Source of the DNA: Heterobasidion occidentale
Taxonomy: Eukaryota; Basidiomycota; Agaricomycetes; Russulales; Bondarzewiaceae
Length of the DNA stretch: 64,000 nucleotides
Assembly (NCBI GenBank): GCA_039111635.1
Contig: JBCAQO010000009.1
Span: forward strand, 1,488,001 to 1,552,000
Reading direction: 5' to 3'
In this document: one piece after another, positions 38,205-49,225 of the stretch
How positions within the stretch are numbered: the first letter of the stretch is position 1
How the letters are laid out: each line of letters opens with the position of its first letter
Program-made: the position numbers and the translations under genes
Notes under the pieces: model-generated
What the model was told of the DNA's origin: nothing
Databases searched by the model: none
Seen by the model: the letters and a program-made list of their open reading frames with translations, nothing else

Positions 38205-39234
38205 GCAAACCGTTTGCTGACCGAGATCCTTGTTTTTTCAACGAGTCAAAAAGAACAGTGTCAGTCCTCGTGATCTTGATGTCTCCCCTCGTCAGACCTG
38301 TACGTGAGATGTGCGAGCAACGGATGCGCCTCCCCGGTCGATAAGGGAGGTTGCTTCCTTAGAATCATGGCCCGTTCAGGGACACAAAAGAGGGCTCCAT
38401 GAGTCTCTTCTTGGCTGACTAGCACTCTAAGGATATCTTAGTCGACGGGCAGTGTACGTCTTACCTCCCAGCTGCCAACCGCCGGTTGAGCGCTTATTCA
38501 TACTCCGTTTGTTTTATGTGTAGAGCGCCGAACTTTGCCGCTGGCGATAAAGTTCAGCGAACCACGGTAGGTGACAGATTCTCTTACCTTCCCGTCATGG
38601 CAGCAGGAACAAGATCGGCTCTCGATGGACTCTTGACAGATTGTGTTTCGGCAGAAATCTTCCTGAGGCTCAAGTCTGGAGTGTTGCATTCATTTGTGTA
38701 TCACACAGGGATCTGAGATTAGTCAACTGCGACTCTTCTTTTGTTAACACCTACCACCGTAAAACTCCATTCTGCATCCGAAGCATCAAAATCTTCGACC
38801 TGTAAAGTGCAAAGGACGCTTGTCCCTTGCGACTAACAAGTTTGATCCACGTGGCCGAGGCTCCACATGCAGGCCATCATCGGCCATCCCGTCATTTATC
38901 AAAATCCGTGATGCATGATATGATGGCCAGCATTGTGGGTATGCGAATGCGGGATCTTTCAGGATCAAATCTGCATACCCAGTCCTTCTCGCGCGACCCC
39001 ACTTACCATAAGAGCCATGGTGCGTACAACCCCGACAACCGCTGATATTTGTCATAGGATATGAGTGGTGGTCGAACGCAGGAGCGCCCACCAAGTTTGG
39101 TGTACCTTATTCATGCGAGTCCAGACATGTATTGGACGAAGAAATTTTCACAAGGAAAACAGTCACATTATTATTTTTTGTCGAGGGATACCGGCTCAGC
39201 TCACAGGGTTGATCTCAGCACAATAAATATCTCC
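38205..39234. other. Intergenic region, no gene seen
   Basis: About 1 kb upstream of synthase B and before the broken P450. Only short frames, none with a domain. Confidence 0.4.
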
Positions 39235-39775
39235 TGCGCACTATGGCTCGTCTCCTCTGGGCTACTTTCTACTGCTCTTCTCATCGGGTGGTCTTTGTTA
39301 TGTCTTCAGAACTTAGCGGTCTACCTCCGATTGGCAACCTTCTTCAGCTGAGTGACCGGCAATGGGCTTCATTCATTGAAAGGGAAAGACATATAGTCAA
39401 TCTGTTTCGAAGCTAGCTCCCGTTAAGCATGGAAGGCGATATTGTGTATCTCGATGCTGTCGGACAACCCCCGGAAAAAGGAGAGAACGTTGAAGCCGAT
39501 CTTCTTGACCAGCATGCAGGGATCTACTCCGACAGTCCGCATAATGTCGTGGTTTCTAGAATCTTCACGGGTAAGTAGCATTCTTGTAGCATTCACCTGT
39601 GACGCCTGTTACGGTGATGTATCAGTCAATTTTTACCATGGCTTCCATCCTATCTCAGTGAAGACCCGAATTGCTGGCGCGGCACGCGGAAAGCCGCCCA
39701 TGAAGACCTACGCATAATCCACTTCTGGCCACTGAGGCCGTCCTTCTACCCCATGGGGTGCTCACTGAGTCTCGA
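39235..39775 (+). pseudogene. Broken cytochrome P450, relative of P450-5
   Basis: Pieces of a P450 N-terminal third lie in order but in different frames. They are a membrane helix (LWLVSSGLLSTALLIGWSLL), then after a frame change a hinge and helix A (LPPIGNLLQLSDRQWASF, 39330-39390). A block at 39427-39573 (GDIVYLDAVGQP...ADLLDQHAGIYSDSPHN) matches the GDVFSLSALGQT...ADLLDRRAGIYSDRPRN exon of P450-5. A run from about 39671 (RKAAHE) aligns with helix C DNA of P450-5 and then loses frame. No helix I, ExxR or heme segment follows. It is a truncated, frameshifted copy and cannot make an active enzyme. Confidence 0.7.
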
Positions 39776-40105
39776 TACTGAGATAGGAGATACGGCATCG
39801 CATCCAGGGTCTCTTGATTTGTGGGTCCGGTGCATTTTGATGACGTCACTTCGAACTTCTATCTACACTGGGAACTCTTGTAAGCCGGAAAGAATCACCA
39901 GCGAGTTACAATTTTCTTCTTGCGGCTGTAAGCATTATCTGCTATCTGCTAGGACGTGCAGCAACTGGATTCCACGATTTCATGGATATATACGAATGCA
40001 ATTACGGCTCCTGCTGTACTCAGCCTGTAGGTGGGATCTTCTTTAATATTACAAGAAACAACTTCACTCGTAACAATTCTCTGGCGTTCCGGATATCCAG
40101 CAGCA

Positions 40106-42211
40106 TCAGAACTTCCATCCTCCCGCTAGATCCATGACTCTAGTAGGGTCATAGACCGCCCGAATCTTTCTCAACCTCTCCAAGTTGCTTCCATACATAT
40201 CCTCGAGCGGAGTGCCATACACCGCGACGTTCGGATACAGCGCGACGTTCGCGACATCCTGGCCCTCCTCGATCGCCTTAACTCGAAGGTATGCTGCACT
40301 CTGCACCATCGCCTGATACATTTTCTCGTCCGCGGAGGGATCGCTCCACGCAACGACGAGGTTGATCGGCATGACAACGTGCTCACGGTCCGGTGGGAAG
40401 GCGGAGTCGGTTCCGTGCGAGTAGTACGAGGGCAGGAAGATCTCAACGATGTGCTGGATAAGCGAGCCGGAAAATGGCGCGACGGCTTTACCCCAGAACT
40501 AAGTCAAATATGTATCCGGTCAGGTCGCGGATGAGGATGCCGAGGTCGTGGGAAGTATATCCTATAACGAGAAGGCTCACCAAGGTTTCGTTAGCGATGG
40601 TCTTCAGCATCTCAGCCGTGTATTTCTCCATCGGCGCCTCGTTCTGCAACCTAACATTACACCGATATGTTCCAGAATGATTTGAGTTCAGATAAGACGC
40701 GACATACCGCCTGGTATCCACAACGGGCGTCCCCGCTTTCAAAATGGAAAGGAACGGCATGGTGGCGATGCTAGTTTGGGTATTAGGGATGGACAAGAGC
40801 TCGTCGAAGATGCCGTCGGGAGGTGTTGGGGCGTCGTAGAATATGATGGTATAGGCCACCAGCTATCCGTGTACGGTCAGTTCAGCATCGCAATGATTTG
40901 CATTTCCTTATGGATCACTTACAGCGCCAGCAGAATACTCGAACAAGACATTCATAACGGCTTTCGGGTCCGTGTTGTTTGTGGCGTAATTGGCGATTGC
41001 GCGATACGCAGATTCGAGTTCTGATTCAGGGACAATCACGACGCCACCCTAGTCAAGAGTCAGTTACTATCGCGGATGATCAGTGTGAACAGCGCTGAAC
41101 GCACCCAGACGTCTGTCTGAGGGTAGGTTTTCAGTGTAAACTTGGTAACGATACCCTATAGAATGCATCAAAATCTAGGATGGGTATGCTACCGTCACAA
41201 TGAAGCTTACGAAATTATTGAGTCCGCCCTAATAGAGAGAGAGAGTTGATGAGCGCTCAAGGTCGTGATGAATGGGGATACTCGCCCTGAGCCCAAAGAA
41301 GAGATCCGTATTGTGGTCGGCTTTTGCGGTTACAAACGTGCCGTTCGGTAGGACGAGATCGTATGCAACTACTGTATCCAGAGTCCAACCATATTGATTT
41401 GTCTTCCAAGATAATCCTGGATAACGTGTCAATATGACAGTCTGATAAGAGGAATAAAATAAAATACCTCCGCCCAGGATGAATCCTGCCACACCTACAC
41501 CGGAAGTCCTACCACCGAGAACCGTGACGCCCTGGGGATTAAGGAGCTCGTAAACTGCATCCCATCGAAGGCCGGCTCCAATCTCTGCCGTTTGAGCCTC
41601 GCTATCATAAGAAAGATGGTTAAAACGAGACATGGCTATTTGAACGCCGATCGTAGAGGAAAAGTCAGGGTTATAGGAGTGTCCTCCGCCTTTGATCTAA
41701 AGTTGCGTAATTTTTTCGGTCCCCTAGACTGATAGAGTTCGTAAATAATGCTTACTGCGAATGGTGTCTGTGTCCAGCCCAGGATTTGAAGCTAAAAGAC
41801 CAATTTAGTATAGCACGAATTCAGAACCGAGATCACGACTCACGATGATTCCAATATCTTCAATGCTTCCCGGTTCAACAGTGCACGTACTAGGTTGAGT
41901 GCTCGATTCAACCCAGTGTCTAACTCCAATATCATATCCGACAGTACCTACAGCAGAAGTTTAGAGATTTTGACAACACCCTGTACGAGAGAAACAAACG
42001 GACCAGGGAAGTACACGTCGGACACAGTTGATATGGCCCTCGCAAGAACCTCGCAAGTAGAATTGACGATCCGTAGGTCTTCGTTGACTATATCAATGAT
42101 GGGAGCATTGAAGAAAGCTTGCAGCGGATTGTGGATCGCTCCCTTGAAGATGGCAAAGACCAGGCCGCTTAACGCAGCGAAAAACAAAGGACGTGGCACA
42201 CCCAGAGGCAT
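40106..42211 (-). CDS. BBE-like FAD-linked oxidase, secreted
   Basis: Flavoprotein oxidase with an FAD_binding_4 domain and a C-terminal berberine-bridge domain. Start ATG 42211 gives an N-terminal signal/anchor (MPLGVPRPLFFAALSGLVFA). Exons, about ten, join to QILGWTQTPFAVKGGGHSYN, where the His of GGGHS should bind FAD covalently. GGRTSGVGVAGFILGGG follows and lacks the second, cysteinyl attachment residue of bicovalent members. Then come NQYGWTLDTVVAYDLVLPNG, GGLNNFGIVTKF and the C-terminal YDPTRVMDLAGGWKF. Such enzymes oxidise alcohols or form rings and double bonds in secondary metabolites. The gene lies in the middle of the cluster, so a late oxidative step on the sesquiterpenoid is likely but unproven. 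Confidence 0.88.
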
Positions 42212-43305
42212 GGCAGGACTTCGTGCGAAGATTTAGTGGGTCGAAAGTGGACCGGGGAAGCGACAAGGATGCTCTTACTGTTGAATCCAACATGGATTTA
42301 TCAAGGGTCTTGCTCATTCGTCTGTCACGAGTACATCGTTTGGATCACACGGCCAAGACGGAGCCATTCCCCATTTTTCCTGGCGCTACGTTAGGAATTG
42401 ATGCAAATGCTGGAATAGAGGTGAGCTCCGGGGGCTATCCGTCGTAGACGGGGCATGAAGAAGACACGTAGAGAAGCATTGTAGCTGGAGAGAGCGACGG
42501 AGACCTCTTTCGGATCGGGCACCGATGCGTCACGATCGGATGCGCGTTGTGATCCGGTCCGGGAGGGCGGCCTAGGGTGGCCTGCCCCATCCAGGCGCCG
42601 ATCTATGAACTCCCCTGAATTATTTTCAACACTCTCTATCCCCTAACACCGACAGTTTTCTTCGCGTCCAGCATGTCAACGAAACGTCAAGGTTCTTCCC
42701 GAGATGCGACGCAAAAAAGAAACGCAAAGAAACATATCGTTACAAGTGAACGTTAGACGCGGGTCGCCCGTGCGCTTTTCCTTATCCGCTGATCTACTCG
42801 TCATGGCTCACAGCAGCCAGCGGCTCACAGTGATCGGCCTTTGTTCGCATCAAGCAGGCGTTCACGTTCCAAACGAACTTGCTTCAGATTAGATCACCTT
42901 GTTAGCTCCAACCGGTTCGCCGCGATTTGAGGCGCAGCCTCCAACATTGCCGTACCTCATAGATCTCAGAAGCACTAACGATATCCGTAGTCAGCACCAC
43001 ACGGACTATCGAACTTCCTGGCGCTCAACTGGAACAATGAAAAAAATGAAGATCCCCGTTTACCCCAGACTTCGTCAACTTGACTCCTAACGCCGCTACA
43101 CAACATTGACTCGACCATGCCTGACTGTTGGCTAAGGCTGTGAGTCGATCCCGAATGGATATACGATGTCCTGGCAACTTTTCTGAGCGCTATGTGCTTT
43201 CGTGGGCTGTGGAACAGGTGCCGTTGTGTTTCGTATTTCAGATAAAAAGAGCGGCGCCCTTTGGTCAACGTAGTCTTCCGTCTAGACTTATTCATCACCC
43301 TCACC
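42212..43305. other. Bidirectional promoter region, FAD oxidase / P450-4
   Basis: 1.1 kb shared upstream region of two divergent cluster genes. No supported gene; the short frames overlap one another. Confidence 0.4.
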
Positions 43306-45451
43306 ATGGGACTGATTCTGTGGACCCTCGTCGTCGCCTTCACCATTCTCTGCGTCGTATGGCTAAAGCAACTCTTTAACCGACCAAGGCTACCCCTCCC
43401 ACCGGGTCCCAAGGGTCTCCCTGTCATAGGCAATTTGCTCGACCTTGCTAACGAAAAAGTCTATGTCAAGGCCCGCGACTGGGCTCGAGAGTTCGGTACT
43501 GTGCACTCCGTGATCGATGAAAACTGCAGCTAATTGCTACTATTGCAGGCGATGATGTGATCTCGCTGGATGTTCTTGGAAATACCACCATCGTCTTGAA
43601 CTCATCAGAAGCGATTGCTGATATATTCGTCACGAGGGGTGCCAACTACTCCGATAGACCCGACATGCCTATGCTCATCGACTTGTATGCCATACCTAAC
43701 TCCCATAATTTGCTACGTCTGACTATCCTCTAGGATGGGTTGGGACTGGACATTTGCTCTTATGCGCTACGGCAACCGGTGGAAGGAGGCGCGTCGTGTA
43801 TTCCACAGCAACTTCGATGATATGATTTTGGAGCACCAGCACATCCAGACCAACATCTCTCATGAACTTCTCAGAAACCTCCTGCGCGACCCTTCAAAGT
43901 ACCTTGATCATCTCAAGCAGTAAGTTCTACTAGCACGAATGCCTTTATCACGGTGTCTGATCCACGCATAGCTACACGGCTTCCATCATTATGAAGAGAG
44001 TGTAAGTCACTCAATGAGGTACACCAAGGGACGATCGTTGACACAGGCGATCCTCATTGACAGATACGGTCACGATGTCGTTGACGGCGACGATCACTAC
44101 GTCCGTCTCAATGAGGAGGCATCCTTGAGCACTTCGATAGCTGCTGCTCCTGGTGCTTTCCTCGTAGACTTGTTTCCCTCGCGTGAGCTTTTCGTCTGCC
44201 AATGAACAACAGGATATTCATTGATGATATTCTCCAAGTCAAACACGTGCCTGAGTGGTTCCCCGGAGCTGGTTTCAAGAAAAAGGCCCGCGAGTGGCGA
44301 AAGCTTTCTGAGGCGATGATCAACGAGCCGTACGAAATGGTCAAGGAGAAAGTGGTACGTATCTTATCACGATCTTATCACGCCCTCAACTCTATGGCCA
44401 TGCTAAGCTGGCTACGTTTGTAGAATAAAGGCAACGCCGAGCCGTGCTTCGTTACATCCGGTCTGGAGGAACAGCACAACGCGACCAGCGATGACGCGCT
44501 TAGTGAAGAACTCATCAAGATCACGGCCGCAGTCGTATATGCCGCCGGACAAGACTCTGTGAGTCTCTTCATAGAGGACCCAATCTAAGCGCGCTAACCG
44601 GCTATATTTACAGAACGTAGCCACGCTCACCACCTTCTTACTGGCTATGACGCTCTACCCCGAGGCACAGAAGCGCGCGCAGGCAGAGATTGACGCTGTC
44701 ATAGGAAGCGAGCGCCTCCCCACATTCGTCGACAAGGATCAATTACCTTACGTCCACGCGGTCATACAGGAGGTCCTTCGTTGGATACCTGTGTTCCCTC
44801 TGGGTGAGTCATATGTTCAAGGTTTCACGACCAGCTGAAGCTCATTTGGATCGCAGCTGTTCCCCATCGTGCTACAAATGCGGATCAATATAAAGGCTAC
44901 CATATTCCTGCAGGCGCAACGATCCTTGGCAATTCATGGTAATGCACCTTCTTCTAAATTTGAAGCGCCTTCCTAACGAAGCTTAGGGCGATACTGCACA
45001 ACGAGGAGCAATACCCTGACCCCGAAGCGTTCAAGCCTGAAAGGTACATCGGCCATCCGGAGGTTCCCGACCCAATCGAGATCGGCGCCTTCGGTTACGG
45101 GAGACGGTCCGTTTCATCCTGGCCCTTTGATGAATTGCATCTCTTGACTTGGGTTCTTCTTCGCTCTCAGGTCTTGTGCGGGCAAGGACATGGCACTCGA
45201 CACCGTGTGGATCGCCATCGCTTCTGTGCTCAGCGTCTACGAGATTTCCAAAGCTGTTGACGACCACGGAAACCCAATCACGCCTGCGGTCGAATTGGCA
45301 CCTGGAACTATCAGGTGCGTCGGATCCTATCGAATGAAACAACAACCAGAGACTCAACGTGTTTTCGAACAGCCATCCTGCCCCGTTCAAATGCGTGATC
45401 AAGCCAAGATCGCAGGCTGCTCTCGCTTTGATCCAGCAGCGGTACGACTGA
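43306..45451 (+). CDS. Cytochrome P450 (P450-4)
   Basis: Paralogue of P450-3. Starts at ATG 43306 with the membrane helix LILWTLVVAFTILCVVWL and hinge LPLPPGPKGLPVIGN. GWDWTFALMRYGNRWKEARR marks helix C, VVYAAGQDSNVATL helix I, QEVLR the ExxR pair and FKPERYIG the meander. The heme loop FGYGRRSCAGKDMA is rebuilt across an intron near 45106-45171. It ends HPAPFKCVIKPRS with TGA at 45449-45451. All joins I tested are in frame, so it appears intact. It is convergent with GMC-2 only 203 bp away, whereas P450-3 is divergent from GMC-1. The paired duplication was therefore rearranged. The substrate is presumably a sesquiterpene related to that of P450-3. Confidence 0.9.
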
Positions 45452-45654
45452 GGAGTCGAGTCGTTGTCACATCGCGAGCATCCCATCATGTAGTCATTAG
45501 CCGTAAGTAGTTTTTTGTAGGAAGTCAGTAGAATCGACTTGTATATTCTGTAAACTCTGAACGTCGAGGTTAACTTGACTGCAATCTATCATTTCTCGCG
45601 GATAAAACAATTCGAGAATGTAGCGAACTTAGGAGCAGAGTATGTGTAGCGAGT

Positions 45655-48207
45655 CTAGATCAACCCCCAATCCTCCTTGAATAAGTCTGCGCCTGATGTA
45701 TGATTATACACAAGGCCGCCACAGACTGATGAAACTTCGATGTACCTTCTCGGCAATTGCATATACAGTGGGCTGAATAGCAACACCGATGGTAAGCGGA
45801 ATGATCCCGGCATCGACAACTCGGACATTTGCCAGGCCGTGGACCTTCAATCGGGAATTGACGACACCTATGAGAAAGGAAATTTAATACGTGGTCGGTC
45901 TACCAGAGACACTATCGTACCTCCTAGATGTTTCGCCGCCATTGCTGTTGTACCTAAGGGATGGTTGGTTGTCTGGTTCGGAATGAAAATGAGCGCCTCG
46001 TTCACAAATATCACGCAGAATGAAGCAACGCACTCTGACCACCGTTTTCATATATTTTGTCCATTGCTCATTCGTCTCTACGCTGGCAGGCGGCGTCACC
46101 AGCTCCTCGATGAGATCAGCGATAGGCTTCGTTCCAACCCATTTTCGAACAAACTGTGTTCCACGAAGGAGGACATCGACATCTATATCGTTTGAGACAT
46201 GAAACACCACGTGAGCGCCCTGAAATGGACTATGAACTTCGACATACCCCATGGGAGCTGCAAAAACTTCGGATCAATCACAGGTGAAGCAAACGGATCT
46301 GTGCTGTTGATGTGCTATGAAGTGTATACGTTTATAGAAAGAATTCGTCACACGAAAATCAAGGAAGGCTCACCACAGAGCCACGTCCGAATGGATGCTA
46401 CGAACAGTGTTCAGCACCAAAAATCATAACAAATCCTCAAAAGATCACTCACCAGTTGAATAGCTACTGCAGTCAGATAACCCGTATTCTTCTCAGGCGT
46501 ACTCACCACTCCACCGCTCGGTACAAGGACTAACTCGACCCAACCTGCTTGCCCTCCATCCACCAATTTCTTGAGTACTTGATATTGCGAATGCTGTAAT
46601 GGAGTCAGATGCATAGACTCCAGTGACGAGTCTAGCTCCTTGCGCATGGTTTTATACTGAGTGGGAGTGGTGATCGAGCGAAGGGGAATCGGGCCGAGGT
46701 CTGCGGAGGTGTATGAAAACGCGCCTGTGCCAGTCACATTGCTGAAGACGACAATTTAGAGATCAGTACAGCGATAAAATTCAAATGATTCACGTACTAG
46801 CTTTGTTGTTGGTCTGAGGCGTAAGTCTTATTGAAACCGAGCTGATCTATCTGTCCATGAATATCCCGGTGTATCTCGAGAAAGACCTTTGCATACCTAG
46901 TGTTATAACCCCCTCCTTGACTTTAAAATCCGATAACGTGACCGGGTGGTCATTCAGATTCTCGCCAATCTGAGGCAGATCAAGCGTGACAGGTATCCCA
47001 AGGCCATAGAGCAGGGTCTTATTCCCAACTCCAGACAACTCCAGGATCTGTGGAGTCTTGAGAGATCCTGCACGTTGTAATATTAAGGCCAATTTGAAAT
47101 CATTCAAGTAGCGAGCACTTACCTGCAGATAAGATAACTTCTTTTTTGACCCGAGCTTCGTACGTCTTTTTTCCTACAACGTACGCGACTCCTTTGGCTC
47201 TTGGTTCTCGTCCGAATTTTGCCTCCTCCCACAATATCTTGGTCACAACCGCCCCCGTCAAAACGACCAAGTTGGCCCGTCTCCGCTCCTTAGCCGCGTA
47301 ATACGCGCTGGCAGCAAAGGTTCTCTTCCCTGTTACCGGGTCGACAGACCGCGCGACGCCTGACGTCGGGAACCCTGTGCTGTTGCCAGCATCCGGATTG
47401 GGGTTTGAGATGAGACCCAGTTGGGCAGCGGCTTCCACAAGCGGTCGGTCAAGATCGGTGAGATAGTTGTTATAGCTGATGGCGAGAGGTCCCAAGTGTC
47501 CGTGCGAAGCGGCTAATGAGTCGATTTCGACAGAGGTCTCGCTCAGCAGCGCGGATGAACCATCTGCGGGTGCGGTCCATTGCTCAACGCGCTCGAAGTA
47601 CGGAGTGAGGCCGTCGAAAGTCCAATGTGGCCCGTTGCCAAACGCAGTACCCCATGCGTCGTATTCCGCACGAGAGCCGCGCTGCCAAACCATCGAGTTG
47701 ATTGCAGATGAGCCACCTAACACTTTGCCTCTTCTCCCACTCGTCAGCAAAGAAATATCACAGAAAACCGGGATTATCCTACCGAGGGTATTGGATAGTC
47801 TCGCCGCCTAACCCAGCCTGAGGTACGCTCTCTAGCATCCAGTCGTAGGTAGGGTTGCCGAGAAGTGTTCCTATATCAGCATTTCCAAGTAGGTTTCCAG
47901 CGTTTGGGATTTCGATGAGGGAGTCGTGCGCGCGGTCTTGACCAGCCTCTATAACACCTATGCGTAGTGGTCTTGCAAGCGGGTTTGTTGGAACCTCAGA
48001 GAGACGAGAGGCTATTACAAGGCCTGCAGTTCCTCCTCCGACTATGATGACGTCAAATGGTTGCAATGCGAATGATGCAGGAGTGAGCACCGGGGTCGAA
48101 TATGGTGCTCCAGATGTACTGGTCGTCGACGTGGGGGCGGCGGTCACTGCAGATGAGACAAACAGTGCATATGCGAGTACGCGAATAGTAGAGAGGTTTC
48201 TCAGCAT
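45655..48207 (-). CDS. Secreted GMC oxidoreductase (GMC-2)
   Basis: Paralogue of GMC-1. Start ATG 48207 opens a signal peptide ([21 protein letters not shown]). FAD motif [18 protein letters not shown], signature 1 in [20 protein letters not shown] and signature 2 in [10 protein letters not shown]. The first catalytic His is in [11 protein letters not shown], rebuilt across an intron near 45940-46025. The second catalytic position reads [12 protein letters not shown], with Ala where His or Asn is usual, the same change as in GMC-1. It ends at a TAG at 45655-45657 after [13 protein letters not shown]. About a dozen exons at positions matching GMC-1. An FAD alcohol oxidase or dehydrogenase for a cluster intermediate is the likely role. 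Confidence 0.9.
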
Positions 48208-49225
48208 GGTAGACACGCAGGAATCTCAGACTCGGCGTCCAAGATTTCGAGAGATGCTGCAGATGAGCCGCGAAAAATATGGCAGGGAAGGCAGCCATCT
48301 TAAATCTACGAGATGATTGTGAACGCTGTCCTGGCTATTTGACACGTCTCAGAGACCGATATTCGGTTTATGGTCTGCAGGCGAAAAGGGAATGAGACGA
48401 ATGATGCTGTTCGGGATGACATGGTTGGTATCATTTACTTACAGTCTCAGCTTATTCGGAGCATAATTCTGTTGCCTCCATTCCATGTCTTGTAGGTTGA
48501 ATAGTGAAGCATGTCGAAAGGAACCGAGCTTCTCTCGATGAGAGAATGCACTCGGGCCTTAAATGAGCCATTCGCAGTCACGTTGTATAGCGTACTTGTA
48601 CACCCCTTATGTCCCGACCGCCCCTGGCTAGCGCTGCGCGGTATATGAATGTTTGATCTAAAATAAAATAAAAAAGGAACCGAGCTGAAGCCAAGGCGAA
48701 AATTCCGGAAAGCGAGTAGTTTCCCGCGAAAATCTGAGTTATATGCCGTTGATGCCAGTTGTCGAAGCAGGACCTAGCAGGACGCGGATTATTCGATGAT
48801 CTGGTACTGATCAGTTCGGCTCGGCTCAGTTCGGCTCGGTCGGTTCAGATCCATCTCATCTGATGAGTCAGTAATACCACTGCGACTCCAGGTTCAACAA
48901 GTCAGTCACAATGCTCTATCGTCGGAGGGCTGAATGGAGTTCAATCGGCCGCCCATCAAGCAAACATTTTTATACGAGCATATCACCGTAAACGCCTCGC
49001 CCAATGGACCTATCAATGCCCCGCCGCTACTGGATGTTGACTCACCTTACCGCAAATGGTGGTGTGCATGGCACTTTGCGGACGCCTTCCATTCAACCAA
49101 TGACCCAGCGTCAACAGAATTGGTGTAACGCACCATTCGTGTAACGCACCCTGGGACGATTTCCCGATGCTCTTAAATATCCACCATGGTACGCCTCGTT
49201 GCAAGTAGGCATCCCCTTCATTATC
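48208..49225. other. Bidirectional promoter region, GMC-2 / P450-5
   Basis: 1 kb between divergent genes. A short imperfect tandem repeat (units of CAGTTCGGCTCGG) lies at 48811-48840. The repeated GTGTAACGCACC element near P450-5 is listed separately. Confidence 0.45.
49122..49150 (+). promoter_or_regulatory. Twin GTGTAACGCACC motif before P450-5
   Basis: GGTGTAACGCACC at 49122-49134 and CGTGTAACGCACC at 49138-49150, starting 16 bp apart. Each is bounded by GTG...CAC half-sites, and both lie just upstream of a TATA-like TTAAATAT at 49173-49180, which is ~46 bp before the ATG. A regulator-binding pair is plausible; no factor is identified. Confidence 0.35.

Noticed and set aside
48811..48850. 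Short GGCTCGGCTCAGTTCGG tandem repeat as a regulatory array
   Set aside because: Only two to three imperfect units with no dyad or fixed relation to a start site; treated as simple sequence.
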